Shown: positions 24,517 to 33,125, counted from the first letter of the stretch. The stretch is 64,000 nt of DNA from Anaerofilum sp. An201 (GCF_002160015.1 NZ_NFJT01000007.1:61555-125554), one strand, 5' to 3'. Made by a program: numbers and translations. Notes: generated by a model not told the origin, from the sequence alone.

Positions 24517-25336
24517 GCGGCCGATCGGCGTTTTCGATTCGGGGCTGGGCGGCCTGACGGCGGTGCGGGAGCTGCGCCGGGTGCTGCCGGGCGAGACCAT
24601 CGTCTATTTCGGCGACACCGGGCGGGTGCCCTACGGCAGCCGCAGCCGCGACACCATCATCCAGTATGCCAAGCAGGACATCGCGTTCCTGCTCTCCCAG
24701 AACGTGAAATACATCATGGCCGCCTGCGGCACGGTGAGCAGCATCCTGCCCGCCGAGGTCTCCGGCCGCCTGCCGGTGCCCTACACCGGGGTGCTGGAGG
24801 CGGCGGCGCGGGCGGCGGCAAAGGCCACCTGCATCCGGCGCATCGGCGTGATCGGCACGGCGGCCACCATCCGCAGCGGCAGCTACGAGCGCCTGCTGCG
24901 CGCGCTGCTCCCCGACGTGCAGGTGTACACCCGCGCCTGCCCGATGTTCGTGCCGCTGGTGGAGAACGGGTATCTGGGCGCCGGCAACCCCATCACCACC
25001 GCCATCGCCGAGGAATACCTCGCGCCCATCCGGTCGGCGGGGGTGGACACCCTGATCCTGGGCTGCACCCACTACCCGCTGATCGCCGACGTGATCGGCA
25101 AGGTGATGGGCCCGGGCGTGACCCTGATCGACCCCGGCCGGGAGACGGCCGACGCCACCCGCACGCTGCTGGCCGCCCGCGGGCTGCTGGCGGAGGGCGC
25201 GGGCGGTGCGCGCTACTATGTCAGCGACTCCATCGAGGGCTTCACCTCCACCGCCAACGCCTTTATGGGCCGGTATGCGGGGGGCACCGTGGCCCAGATC
25301 GCCATCGACGACTACGAGCTGGAGCCGCAGGAATAA
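24509..25336 (+). CDS. murI: glutamate racemase
   Basis: A 275-residue racemase giving D-Glu for peptidoglycan. FDSGLGGLTAVRELRRVLPGE, YFGDTGRVPYGSRS and LGCTHYPLI are canonical, the last carrying the second catalytic Cys. The first catalytic Cys is in AACGTVSS, where most MurI proteins have ACNTAS, so the Asn next to Cys is Gly. Activity is still likely since both Cys and the Asp/Ser of FDSG are kept. It overlaps ddl, so the two wall-precursor genes are translationally coupled. Confidence 0.95.
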   Translation: MDKRPIGVFDSGLGGLTAVRELRRVLPGETIVYFGDTGRVPYGSRSRDTIIQYAKQDIAFLLSQNVKYIMAACGTVSSILPAEVSGRLPVPYTGVLEAAARAAAKATCIRRIGVIGTAATIRSGSYERLLRALLPDVQVYTRACPMFVPLVENGYLGAGNPITTAIAEEYLAPIRSAGVDTLILGCTHYPLIADVIGKVMGPGVTLIDPGRETADATRTLLAARGLLAEGAGGARYYVSDSIEGFTSTANAFMGRYAGGTVAQIAIDDYELEPQE

Positions 25337-25355
25337 CAAAAGAAAGGAGCATCCC

Positions 25356-25778
25356 ATGGACCAGAGCTATCTGATCTGCATCGACGGGGCAATGGAGCAG
25401 GACGGCGAGAAAGACCGCATCCAGCTCAAGACCCGCGGCAGTTTTGTGCGCCGGGGCGGCAGCTTCTTCATCACCTACGAGGAGAGCGAGACCACCGGCT
25501 ATGCCGGCTGTGTGACCACCGTGAAGGTGGCCGAGGACGGCCGGCGGGTGGCGATGCTGCGCTATGGCCGGGCGGCCAGCCAGCTGATCATTGAAAAAGG
25601 GGTGCGCCATGTCTGCCACTACGACACCGGCGTGGGCGCGCTGAGCCTGGGCGTGGCCGCCGACGAGATCGAGCACGCCCTCACCGACGAGGGCGGCGAG
25701 GTGCGCTTCAGCTACACGCTGGACAGCGGCACCCAGGAGCTCAGCCGCAATCTGGTGAAGATCACCGTCAGCCGGTGA
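25356..25778 (+). CDS. DUF1934 (YwiB-like) beta-barrel protein
   Basis: A 140-residue protein of the DUF1934/YwiB family, a calycin-like beta barrel. The pattern is an N-terminal strand LICIDGAMEQ, FFITYEESETTGYAGCVTTVKV, GVRHVCHYDTGVGALSLGV and a C-terminal FSYTLDSGTQELSRNLVKITV. The biochemical role is unknown; the gene commonly sits before argS in Firmicutes, as here. AGAAAGGAGC supports ATG 25356. Confidence 0.88.
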   Translation: MDQSYLICIDGAMEQDGEKDRIQLKTRGSFVRRGGSFFITYEESETTGYAGCVTTVKVAEDGRRVAMLRYGRAASQLIIEKGVRHVCHYDTGVGALSLGVAADEIEHALTDEGGEVRFSYTLDSGTQELSRNLVKITVSR

Positions 25779-25852
25779 CCTCCCCTCTGTTTCAGGACAC
25801 ATACCCCACCGGCCCGGCCGGGACGACCAACTTTTGTAAAGGAGTACAGAAA

Positions 25853-27604
25853 ATGACCGATTACGTCAACTTCAACCCCCGCCAGTCCGCGATGGACGAG
25901 GCGCGCCAGCTGCTCACCGCCGCCGCCCGGGCCGCGATCGCCAAGGGCCTGCTGCCCGAGGCCGAGCTGCCCGACTTCATCGTGGAGGTTCCCGGCGACA
26001 ACAAGAACGGCGACATCGCCTCCAACCTGACGCTGGCGGGCGCCCGCGCTTTCCGCGCCGCCCCCCGCAAGATCGCCGAGGCCATTGTGAGCTGTCTCGA
26101 CATCGAGGGCAGCCTGTTCCAGAAGGTGGAGATCGCCGGCCCCGGCTTCATCAACCTGTTCCTCTCCCCCGCCTATTTCTCGGGCGTGGTGGCCGCCGCG
26201 GTGACCAACCCCGCCTACGGCCGCACCGATTTCGGTCAGGGCAGGAAGATGAACGTGGAGTTCGTGTCGGCCAACCCCACCGGCCCGATGCATCTGGGCA
26301 ACGCGCGCGGCGGCGCGCTGGGCGACTGCCTGGCCGCCGTGCTGGACTGGGCCGGCTACGACGTCACCCGCGAGTTCCTCATCAACGACGCCGGCAACCA
26401 GATCCTCAAGTTCGGCAAGAGCCTGTCCGCCCGCTATCTGCAGATCTTCCGCGGCGAGGACGCCGTCCCCTTCCCCGAGGACGGCTACCAGGGCGAGGAC
26501 ATCAAGGTGCGCGCCGCCCAGTTTGCCGAGGAAGTGGGCGACAAATACGTGGACGCCCCCGCCGAGGAGCTGCAGAAGGCCATCACCGCCTTTGCGCTGC
26601 CCAAGAACGTGCAGGGCCTGAAGGACGACCTGGGCAAATACCGCATCCAGTACGACGTGTGGTTCAGCGAGACCACCCTGCACGAGAGCGGCGCGGTGAA
26701 GGCCGTGGTGGACAAGCTCACCGAGATGGGCGCCACCTACGAGAAAGACGGCGCCATCTGGTACCGCTCCACCAAGTACAGCGCCAAGTACGGCGTGAAC
26801 CGCAAAAAGACCGAGGACGGCGAGGAAGAGGAGAAGGACGAGGTGCTGGTGCGCGCCAACGGCGTTCCCACCTACTTCGCGGCCGACATCGCCTACCACT
26901 ACAACAAGTTCGCGGTGCGCGGCTTCGACCGCGCCATCGACGTGTGGGGCGCCGACCACCACGGCCACGTGGCCCGCATGAAGGGCGCGCTGGACGCCAT
27001 CGGCCTGGACGGCGAGAAGCTGGACGTGGTGCTGATGCAGCTGGTGCGTCTGGTGCGGGACGGCCAGCCGGTCCGCATGAGCAAGCGCACCGGCAAGGCC
27101 ATCACCCTGACCGACCTGCTGGACGAGGTGCCCATCGATTCCGCCCGCTTCTTCTTCAACCTGCGCGAGCCGGGCAGCCAGATGGAGTTCGATCTGGATC
27201 TGGCGGTGCAGGAGGACAGCTCCAACCCGGTGTACTATGTGCAGTACGCCCATGCCCGCATCTGTTCGCTGCTGAAAAAGCTGGCCGAGGAGGGCGTGGA
27301 GTTCGGCGGCGTGGACAAGTGCGACCTGTCGCTGCTCACCGACCCGGCCGAGCGCGAGCTGATCCGCCACATCGGCAACTTTGCCGCCGAGATCGTGTCG
27401 GCCGCGAAGAGCTACGACCCCGCCCGCATCACCCGCTATGTGATCGACCTGGCCACCCTGTACCACAAGTTCTACAACGCCTGCCGCGTGAAGGACACCC
27501 AGAGCGACCTGTGCCAGGCCCGCATGGCGCTGTGCCTGGCGGTGAAGAACGTGCTGTGCAGCGTGCTGGGCATGTTCAAGATCAACATCCCCGAGAGCAT
27601 GTGA
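25853..27604 (+). CDS. argS: arginyl-tRNA synthetase
   Basis: A 583-residue class I synthetase. The N-terminal Add-1 domain is followed by the catalytic core with NPTGPMHLGNARG (HIGH-type motif) and MSKRTGKAITL (KMSKS-type). The C-terminal anticodon-binding domain begins VQYAHARICSLLKKL and ends with the family's terminal Met. An acidic insertion TEDGEEEEKDE follows RSTKYSAKYGVNRKK. AAAGGAG at 25838-25844 supports ATG 25853. A strong terminator ends the ddl-murI-DUF1934-argS cluster. Confidence 0.97.
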   Translation: MTDYVNFNPRQSAMDEARQLLTAAARAAIAKGLLPEAELPDFIVEVPGDNKNGDIASNLTLAGARAFRAAPRKIAEAIVSCLDIEGSLFQKVEIAGPGFINLFLSPAYFSGVVAAAVTNPAYGRTDFGQGRKMNVEFVSANPTGPMHLGNARGGALGDCLAAVLDWAGYDVTREFLINDAGNQILKFGKSLSARYLQIFRGEDAVPFPEDGYQGEDIKVRAAQFAEEVGDKYVDAPAEELQKAITAFALPKNVQGLKDDLGKYRIQYDVWFSETTLHESGAVKAVVDKLTEMGATYEKDGAIWYRSTKYSAKYGVNRKKTEDGEEEEKDEVLVRANGVPTYFAADIAYHYNKFAVRGFDRAIDVWGADHHGHVARMKGALDAIGLDGEKLDVVLMQLVRLVRDGQPVRMSKRTGKAITLTDLLDEVPIDSARFFFNLREPGSQMEFDLDLAVQEDSSNPVYYVQYAHARICSLLKKLAEEGVEFGGVDKCDLSLLTDPAERELIRHIGNFAAEIVSAAKSYDPARITRYVIDLATLYHKFYNACRVKDTQSDLCQARMALCLAVKNVLCSVLGMFKINIPESM

Positions 27605-27624
27605 GTTTTCGGACAGAAACAGGC

Positions 27625-27668
27625 AGCCGCCCCGCATCCCGGATGGGATGCGGGGCGGCTGTTTCTGC
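27625..27668 (+). terminator. argS terminator
   Basis: A 16-bp inverted repeat AGCCGCCCCGCATCCC (27625-27640) / GGGATGCGGGGCGGCT (27645-27660), then GTTTCTG. It is 20 bases after the argS stop. Confidence 0.85.
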
Positions 27669-27674
27669 CTGTGT

Positions 27675-27824
27675 CCGGTACGGCTGGCTTCCCCCTGGGG
27701 GGAAGCTGTCGCCGGACGGCGACTGATGAGGGGAGGGCCTCCCCCTTTGCACCGAGGGCGGATGCGGAGGAAACGGCAAGACTCGACCTCATCCGCCCCC
27801 TTCGGGGGCACCTTCCCCTGCCGA
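27675..27824 (+). repeat. intergenic repeat with modules in reversed order (B then A)
   Basis: Module B (GTACGGCTGGCTTCCCCCTGGGGGGAAG, GTCGCCGGACGGCGAC, TGATGAGGGG) ends at 27733. After 45 bases module A (ACTCGACCTCATCCGCCCCC, GGGGGCACCTTCCCCTGCC) begins and is cut off within its palindrome. Confidence 0.85.
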
Positions 27825-27933
27825 AAGTGGCCGCAGCGACCGCAACGGCCAGGAACGCACCAACGACTTTTTTACGAACTTTCCTTGTAACGCCTCCTAA
27901 ACTGTTTGACTGGCTGAAACTACTTACTAACAT
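27821..27933 (-). pseudogene. possible 5' remnant of a secreted-protein gene
   Basis: The minus-strand frame from 27933 encodes a signal-peptide-like start: a polar leader, KVRKKVVGAFLAVAVAAATFG, and then runs straight into module A of the repeat, where it loses any protein-like character. An AGGAGG lies inside it rather than before a start codon. I read it as a gene fragment truncated where the repeat begins, but a chance frame cannot be excluded. Confidence 0.3.
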
Positions 27934-28084
27934 CTGCGCGCGGATGTTTCACAACAGACAAATGGGAGAGACAATGTTTCTATGCGCATATTATATACCG
28001 AAAGCCCACTTTTGCAAACAAGTATTATGTAATTTGAAAACTAATAATTCAAACGTATTTGTTTTTCCTGCCTTTGGGCAAAAG

Positions 28085-28130
28085 AAAAAGCCGCGATCTC
28101 GATACATCATGTATCAAAATCGCGGTTCTT
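28085..28130 (-). terminator. tRNA-Ser terminator
   Basis: On the minus strand CCGCGATTTTGATACAT pairs with ATGTATCGAGATCGCGG and is followed by CTTTTTCTTTT. It starts directly after the tRNA 3' end. Confidence 0.85.
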
Positions 28131-28132
28131 TT

Positions 28133-28220
28133 TGGCGGAGAGTTAGGGATTCGAACCCTAGGTCCCTTTCGGGACACAGCATTTCGAGTGCTGCACCATC
28201 GACCACTCGGACAACTCTCC
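28133..28220 (-). tRNA. tRNA-Ser (anticodon CGA)
   Basis: An 88-base class II tRNA with an encoded CCA end. Acceptor GGAGAGT/ACTCTCC closes the molecule. The anticodon stem CAGCA/TGCTG holds loop CTCGAAA, giving anticodon CGA (reads UCG). A variable arm of serine type (GTCCCGAAAGGGAC) and T-loop GGTTCGAATCC are present. The discriminator base is G, a serine identity element. Confidence 0.96.
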
Positions 28221-28400
28221 CTATTTCGTTCTGCCTGCACCCCCTGTGTGCCCGGCACAAAGCCCACTGTCTGCAATAGGGCTGTTGTTTATTATAGCAA
28301 AGTTTTGGGGTGCCGTCAACGGGGGCGGGCGTCATTTTTTGCCCGGCCCGCTTTTTTTGTGCCCGTCACGAAAAAACCACACGTTTTTGCGCCCGGATAT

Positions 28401-28408
28401 GGTATAAT
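28401..28408 (+). promoter_or_regulatory. extended -10 promoter of ptsI
   Basis: TATGGTATAAT with TATAAT at 28403-28408, 68 bases before the start; no clear -35. Confidence 0.6.
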
Positions 28409-28475
28409 GGCCCCAGGGAAACCGGCGGCTCTGACGGTTTCCGGCACATATCCCGCGCAAAAAGGAGGAGCATCC

Positions 28476-30074
28476 ATGCTGCACATATCTGGCACCGCCG
28501 CATCGGGCGGCCTGGCGGTGGGCACCGTCAAACGCATCAACCGCGCCAGCAGCGGCCTGACCCGGGTCGTGCTGGACCCGCGCCGGGAAAAGGCGCTGTT
28601 TGAGGCGGCCGTTCTGCTGGCAAAGGACGAGCTGGCCGAACTGGAACAGCGCGCCAGCGAGGCCGACAAGGACATCTTCCTGTTTCAGCGGGTGATGCTG
28701 GACGACCAGGGCCTGCTGGACGAGATCGGGCAGAACATCCGGGCCGGAGCGGGCGGCGCGGCGGCGGTGGAGAAGGCGGCCGAGGTGTACGCCGGGCGCA
28801 TCCGCAGCATCGAGAACGAATACCTGCGCGCCCGCGCCGCCGACGTGGTGGACGCCTGCCGCCGCGTGGTGAATATCCTGGACGGCCGTCCCCGCGAGAC
28901 GCTGCGGCTGGACAGCCCCTGCATCGTGGCGGCCGACGAGATCTATCCCAGCGACATCGTGTCGGTGGACCGGGGGATGATCCTGGGCATCATCACGGCG
29001 GGAGGCTCGGTGCAGGGACACGCCGCCATCATCAGCCGCACGATGGGCATCCCGGCGGTGGTGCAGGCAGGGGAGGACTTTTTGGAGGTGTGCGACGGCC
29101 AGCCCGCCGCGCTGGACGGCTTTGCGGGCGAGATGTTCCTCTGTCCCGACGACGCCACCCGCGCGCGCTTTCTGCACCGCATCAAGCTGGGAAAACGGCA
29201 GGAGCAGACGCTGGAAAAGCTGCGCCGGGCCGAGTGCACCACCCAGAGCGGGCAGCGCGTCTATCTGCTGGCCAACTGCTCCAGCCCGGAGGACATCGAG
29301 CTGGCCATCGAAAAAGGGGCCGACGGGGTGGGCCTGCTACGCAGCGAGTTCATGCTGATGGCGGGACGCCTGCCCGGCGAGGAGGAGCAGTACTGCTATT
29401 ATGTCAGCTGCCTGGCGGCAGCGGGCGGCCGGCCGGTGACGGTGCGCACCTTCGACATCGGCGCCGACAAGGAGGTGGCCGGCATCTCGCAGGACGAGGA
29501 CAACCCGGCGCTGGGGGTGCGGGGCCTGCGGCTGTGCCTGGCCAACCCCGACCTGTTCCAGCCGCAGCTGCGGGCGCTCCTGCGGGCGGCCGCCAAGGGA
29601 CCGCTGAAGATCATGTTCCCGATGGTCAGCACGCCGGCCGAGATGCAGGCGGCGCTGGACGCGCTGGAGACCGCCCGCGAGACGCTGCGCAAGCGCAACG
29701 TCGCCTTTGCCGAGACGGTGGAGGTGGGCACCATGATCGAGACGCCGGCGGCGGCGCTGCTGGCCGAACCGCTGGCCGCGATGTGCAGCTTTTTCAGCAT
29801 CGGCACCAACGACCTCACCCAGTACACCCACGCAGCCGACCGGGTGAATCCCGGTGTGGCGGCCTACTATCCCGTCTCCAGCCCGGCCGTGACGCAGCTG
29901 ATCCGCATGACGGTGCAGGCGGCGCAGAAGGCGGGGATCCCGGTGTCGGTGTGCGGCGAGTCGGCCGCCGACCCCGCCCTCGCCGCGCAGTATGTGCGCA
30001 TGGGCATCCACCGGCTGTCGATGGCCGCCCCCAGCCTGCTGGAAGTGAAGGAGGCCATCCTCAACATGGAGTGA
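28476..30074 (+). CDS. ptsI: phosphoenolpyruvate-protein phosphotransferase (PTS enzyme I)
   Basis: A 532-residue EI protein, a little shorter than the usual ~570. The N-terminal HPr-binding/phospho-His domain carries GGSVQGHAAIISRTMGIPAVV with the phosphorylated His; the usual GGxTSH reads GGSVQGH, an uncommon variant. The PEP-binding TIM barrel has GVGLLRSEFML, FDIGADK, GVRGLRLCL, GTMIETPAA and SFFSIGTNDLTQY. It transfers phosphate from PEP to HPr. AAAGGAGGAG precedes ATG 28476. HPr is not adjacent. The TSH to QGH change leaves open a paralogous (for example nitrogen- or Dha-type) EI. Confidence 0.92.
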   Translation: MLHISGTAASGGLAVGTVKRINRASSGLTRVVLDPRREKALFEAAVLLAKDELAELEQRASEADKDIFLFQRVMLDDQGLLDEIGQNIRAGAGGAAAVEKAAEVYAGRIRSIENEYLRARAADVVDACRRVVNILDGRPRETLRLDSPCIVAADEIYPSDIVSVDRGMILGIITAGGSVQGHAAIISRTMGIPAVVQAGEDFLEVCDGQPAALDGFAGEMFLCPDDATRARFLHRIKLGKRQEQTLEKLRRAECTTQSGQRVYLLANCSSPEDIELAIEKGADGVGLLRSEFMLMAGRLPGEEEQYCYYVSCLAAAGGRPVTVRTFDIGADKEVAGISQDEDNPALGVRGLRLCLANPDLFQPQLRALLRAAAKGPLKIMFPMVSTPAEMQAALDALETARETLRKRNVAFAETVEVGTMIETPAAALLAEPLAAMCSFFSIGTNDLTQYTHAADRVNPGVAAYYPVSSPAVTQLIRMTVQAAQKAGIPVSVCGESAADPALAAQYVRMGIHRLSMAAPSLLEVKEAILNME

Positions 30075-30110
30075 GCGGCGCTTTGCCCGTTCCGAAAAGC
30101 ATACAAAAAA

Positions 30111-30514
30111 ACAGCGTCCCTCCGTCTGATTACACAGGCAGAGGGACGCTGCTGTTTGTGGAAAAGGGATGGTTTGTGCAATGGGGGAAGCCGGCGGCCC
30201 CGGAAGCCTTCCCAGGGGAAGGTGCCCTCGAAGAGGGCGGATGAGGTCGAAGCTGCCCCGCCGCACCAAAGGGAACCGCCTGCCGGACAGCCTGACAGCG
30301 TCCCTCCGTCTGATCACACAGGCAGAGGGATGCTGCTGTTTGTGGAAAAGGGATGGTTTGTGCGATGGGGGAAACTTTCCCCTCATCAGTCGCCTGCGGC
30401 GACAGCTTCCCCCCAAGGGGAAGCCTTCCCCTGGCGGGGGAAGGTGCCCTCGAAGAGGGCGGATGAGGCCGAAGCTGCCCCGCCGCACCAGAGGGAATCG
30501 CCTGCCGGACGCTG
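30111..30514. repeat. tandem compound repeat downstream of ptsI
   Basis: A 77-base unit (30111-30187), itself containing the hairpin GTCCCTC...GAGGGAC, recurs at 30295-30371 with three differences. Each copy is followed by the intergenic repeat in reverse orientation and by a shared GAAGCTGCCCCGCCGCACCA tail. The first copy carries module A only; the second carries modules B and A. The first hairpin doubles as the ptsI terminator. The 445-base gap holds nothing else. Confidence 0.85.
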
Positions 30515-30519
30515 CTGTT

Positions 30520-31026
30520 TTATCCGATGAAGCGCTCCAGCCGCCCGCGCATCTCGTGCAGGCGCTGCACGATGGGCCGCGCCAGCTGGCCGGCGGCGGC
30601 CATCTGGTCCAGCCGCTCCAGGCTCACCCACTGGGCGTCGGCCGTTTCGCCCTTTTGCAGAACGATGTCGTCCAGCGGCACATCCGCGTGCACCGCGTAG
30701 ACGTCCATGAAGCAGTGCCGCGGCTGGGAGGTGCCCAGAAAACACAGCTGCTCGGGACGGGCGCGGATGCCGGTCTCCTCCCGCAGCTCCCGCACCGCCG
30801 CCTGCAGGCTGCTCTCGCCGGCCTGCACCGCGCCGCCGGTGTTCTCCCAGTATCCCGCCCAGGATTCCTTCGCCGGGTCGCGCAGGGTCAGCAGCACCTC
30901 GCGGCGGCTGTTCACCACCCAGATGGCCACCGCCGTGAAAAACGCGCCGTCCGGCAGCGGCTGTCCGCGGCGGTGGGTGCGCCCCAGCGGGCGGCGGTTG
31001 GCGTCGTATAGATCCCAGTATTCCAT
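30520..31026 (-). CDS. Nudix hydrolase
   Basis: A 168-residue protein with the Nudix box GGAVQAGESSLQAAVRELREETGI (GX5EX7REUXEEXGU satisfied) about residue 65. The N-terminal region (WDLYDANRRPLGRTHRRG) is that of the IPP-isomerase-like/YfcD subgroup of Nudix proteins. The substrate is not predictable. The minus-strand ribosome-binding site AAAGGAGAAAGG precedes ATG 31026. It lies 51 bases downstream of xpt on the same strand and may be co-transcribed. Confidence 0.92.
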   Translation of the reverse strand: MEYWDLYDANRRPLGRTHRRGQPLPDGAFFTAVAIWVVNSRREVLLTLRDPAKESWAGYWENTGGAVQAGESSLQAAVRELREETGIRARPEQLCFLGTSQPRHCFMDVYAVHADVPLDDIVLQKGETADAQWVSLERLDQMAAAGQLARPIVQRLHEMRGRLERFIG

Positions 31027-31077
31027 ATTCCTTTCTCCTTTTTGTAAAAAAACAGCGCGCCGGCGGCGCGCTGGGGG

Positions 31078-31659
31078 TCAGTCTTCGTCGCGGAAGGTGA
31101 TGCGGCCGCCGTCGATCGAGTCGATCACAGCCAGCGAGTGCAGGTTCACGCCCGCCTCGCGCAGGGCGCGGCCGCCCTCCTGGAAGCCCTTCTCGATCAC
31201 GATGCCGCAGCCGGCCAGCTTTGCGCCGGACTGCGCCACGATCTTCATCAGCCCCTGCAGGGCCTGGCCCTTTGCCAGGAAATCGTCCAGCACCAGCACG
31301 TGGTCGTCCGGGCCGAGGAACTTGGTGGACACCTGCACGTCGAAGGTGGTGCCGCGGGTGAAGGAGGTCACCGGCGCGGTGTACAGCGCGCCGTCCAGGT
31401 TCTTGGACTGGGTCTTTTTGGCGAACACCACCTTGCTGCCGGGGAAATACTGCGCCGCGATGGCCGCGATGCCGATGCCGCTGGCCTCGATGGTGAGGAT
31501 CTTGTTGATGGCGGGGTCGGGGAACAGGCGGCGGAATTCCTGCCCGATGGCCTGCAGCAGTTCGATGTCCATCTGGTGGTTCAGAAAGCTGTCCACCTTC
31601 AGGATGTTGCCCTCTTTCACGATGCCATCGCGCAGGATGCGCTGTTTCAAAAGTTCCAT
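31078..31659 (-). CDS. xpt: xanthine phosphoribosyltransferase
   Basis: A 193-residue protein of Xpt length. LTIEASGIGIAAIAAQYFPG, VVFAKKTQS and the PRPP-binding HVLVLDDFLAKGQALQGL are characteristic of bacterial Xpt. It salvages xanthine to XMP. ATG 31659 is favoured by AAGGGAAGGAA upstream, over an in-frame ATG at 31680. It is divergent from a xanthine-dehydrogenase-type operon, a consistent purine context. I looked for a purine riboswitch upstream and did not find one. Confidence 0.93.
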   Translation of the reverse strand: MELLKQRILRDGIVKEGNILKVDSFLNHQMDIELLQAIGQEFRRLFPDPAINKILTIEASGIGIAAIAAQYFPGSKVVFAKKTQSKNLDGALYTAPVTSFTRGTTFDVQVSTKFLGPDDHVLVLDDFLAKGQALQGLMKIVAQSGAKLAGCGIVIEKGFQEGGRALREAGVNLHSLAVIDSIDGGRITFRDED

Positions 31660-31703
31660 GTGCAAGTTCCTTCCCTTCACAAAGCCACGGGCGATACCCC
31701 GCC

Positions 31704-31755
31704 ATCATACCGTATTGTTGGTAGATATTTTATCACGCTTTGTGTCGGAATACAA
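31704..31755 (-). promoter_or_regulatory. promoter region of xpt
   Basis: On the minus strand TTGTAT, 17 bases, TAAAAT is plausible; closer to the gene lies GGTATGATGG (TATGAT at 31704-31709), the window's common extended -10. Either could be used. Confidence 0.45.
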
Positions 31756-31787
31756 GGCACTTTCGCGCTTTATCTGCCCCGTTCTCC

Positions 31788-31817
31788 TTTACAGCACCCC
31801 CCGGCATGATGTACAAT
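31788..31817 (+). promoter_or_regulatory. promoter of the xanthine-dehydrogenase-type operon
   Basis: TTTACA (31788-31793), 18 bases, TACAAT (31812-31817), 65 bases before the first gene. Confidence 0.6.
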
Positions 31818-31881
31818 AGAATCGACAGGAAACCGCCCGCCTCGCAAGCGGCGGGCACAACACGGATAAGGAGGCGTTTTC

Positions 31882-32670
31882 GTGTTCAACGCACAGCGCT
31901 GTCTGGTGGCCCAAAGCCTGGAAGAGGCCTATGCCGCCAACCAAAAACGCACCGCTGCCGTGATGGGCGGCATGTGCTGGATGAAGATGGGACACCGCCG
32001 TCTTCAGACGATCATCGACCTCTCCGCCCTGGGGCTGGACCAGATCGAGGCCGCCGCAGACGAGATCACCATCGGCGCGATGGTCACCCTGCGCCAGCTG
32101 GAGACAAGCCCGGTGCTGGCCGCCGAGTTCGGCTCCGCCTTTGCCGACGCCGTGCGCCCCATCGTGGGCGTGCAACTGCGCAACTGCGCCACCGTGGGCG
32201 GCAGCGTGTGGGGGAGGTTTGGATTTTCCGACGTCCTGACGCTTCTTTTGGCGCTGGACGTGGAGGTGGAGCTGTATCCCGGCGGGCGGGTGCCGCTGGA
32301 AAAATTCGTGCGCATGCCGCCCGACGACCAGATCCTCGTCTCGCTGCGCATCCGCCGCACCGGCCGGGCCGTGGCCATCCAAAGCCACCGCAATTCCGCC
32401 ACCGACTTCCCGGTGCTGGCGGCCGCCGCCAGCCGCACGCCGGCAGGCGCGTGGACCCTGACGGTGGGCGCGCGCCCCCAGCGCGCGATGCGGGTGGAGA
32501 TCGCCCTGCCTGCCCATCCCACGCGGGAGCAGGCGGACGCCGCCCTCGCCGCCGCGCTGGCCGAGGTGCCCTTCGGCAGCAACATGCGCGCCGGGGCCGA
32601 CTATCGCCGCCATCTGGCCGGGGTGCTGCTGCGCCGGGCCGTTTTGCAGATCGAGGGGGGAGAGGCATGA
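31882..32670 (+). CDS. molybdenum hydroxylase FAD-binding subunit (XdhB-type)
   Basis: A 262-residue CO-dehydrogenase-medium-chain/XdhB-like flavoprotein. The FAD_binding_5 region has AAVMGGMCWMKM, IIDLSALGLDQI, ITIGAMVTLRQLE and IVGVQLRNCATVGGSV. The last is the family's 'RN.AT.GGN' motif, with Ser in place of Asn. The C-terminal CO_deh_flav_C domain follows. It passes electrons from the Fe-S subunit to NAD or another acceptor. GTG 31882 follows AAGGAGG. It overlaps the next gene by ATGA. Confidence 0.9.
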   Translation: MFNAQRCLVAQSLEEAYAANQKRTAAVMGGMCWMKMGHRRLQTIIDLSALGLDQIEAAADEITIGAMVTLRQLETSPVLAAEFGSAFADAVRPIVGVQLRNCATVGGSVWGRFGFSDVLTLLLALDVEVELYPGGRVPLEKFVRMPPDDQILVSLRIRRTGRAVAIQSHRNSATDFPVLAAAASRTPAGAWTLTVGARPQRAMRVEIALPAHPTREQADAALAAALAEVPFGSNMRAGADYRRHLAGVLLRRAVLQIEGGEA

Positions 32671-33125
32671 AGATCGAAGTAACGCTGAACGGGCGCACCT
32701 GCACCGACGAGATCCCGGACGATCTGCGCCTGTTCGATTATCTGCGCCAGAAAGGCTGCGCCAGCGTCAAGTGCGGCTGCGAGACCAGCAACTGCGGCCT
32801 GTGCACCGTGCTGCTGGACGGCAAACCGGTGCTGTCCTGCTCGGTGCTGGCCGCCCGTGCAAGCGGGCACGCCGTCACCACGCTGGAGGGCGTGCAGGAG
32901 CGGGCCGCCGTCTTTGGCGCGTTCCTGGCCGACCAGGGCGCCGAGCAGTGCGGCTTCTGCAGCCCGGGGCTCGTGATGACCGTGCTGGCGATGGAGGAGG
33001 AGCTGGAACACCCCACCCGCGAGGAGATCCAGCACTACCTGGCCGGCAACCTGTGCCGGTGCAGCGGCTACCAGGGCCAGCTGCGCGCCATTGAGAACTA
33101 CCTGAACCGGGAGGTGCAGGCATGA
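32667..33125 (+). CDS. molybdenum hydroxylase [2Fe-2S] subunit (XdhC/CoxS-type)
   Basis: A 152-residue iron-sulfur subunit. The plant-type ferredoxin domain holds CGCETSNCGLC plus a following Cys (one cluster), and the helical domain holds CGFCSPG...LCRCSGYQ (second cluster). It links the molybdenum and FAD subunits. Start ATG 32667 overlaps the stop of the FAD gene and its own end overlaps the next start (ATGA), so the three subunits are tightly coupled. Confidence 0.95.
   Translation: MKIEVTLNGRTCTDEIPDDLRLFDYLRQKGCASVKCGCETSNCGLCTVLLDGKPVLSCSVLAARASGHAVTTLEGVQERAAVFGAFLADQGAEQCGFCSPGLVMTVLAMEEELEHPTREEIQHYLAGNLCRCSGYQGQLRAIENYLNREVQA

Noticed and set aside
30111..30514. CRISPR-like spaced direct repeats
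   Set aside because: There are only two 77-base units, they contain a terminator and the dispersed intergenic repeat, and no cas genes are present. No CRISPR array was seen elsewhere in the window.
31660..31880. Purine riboswitch upstream of xpt
   Set aside because: The leader lacks the conserved three-way junction core sequence of guanine/xanthine aptamers; only promoters are visible.
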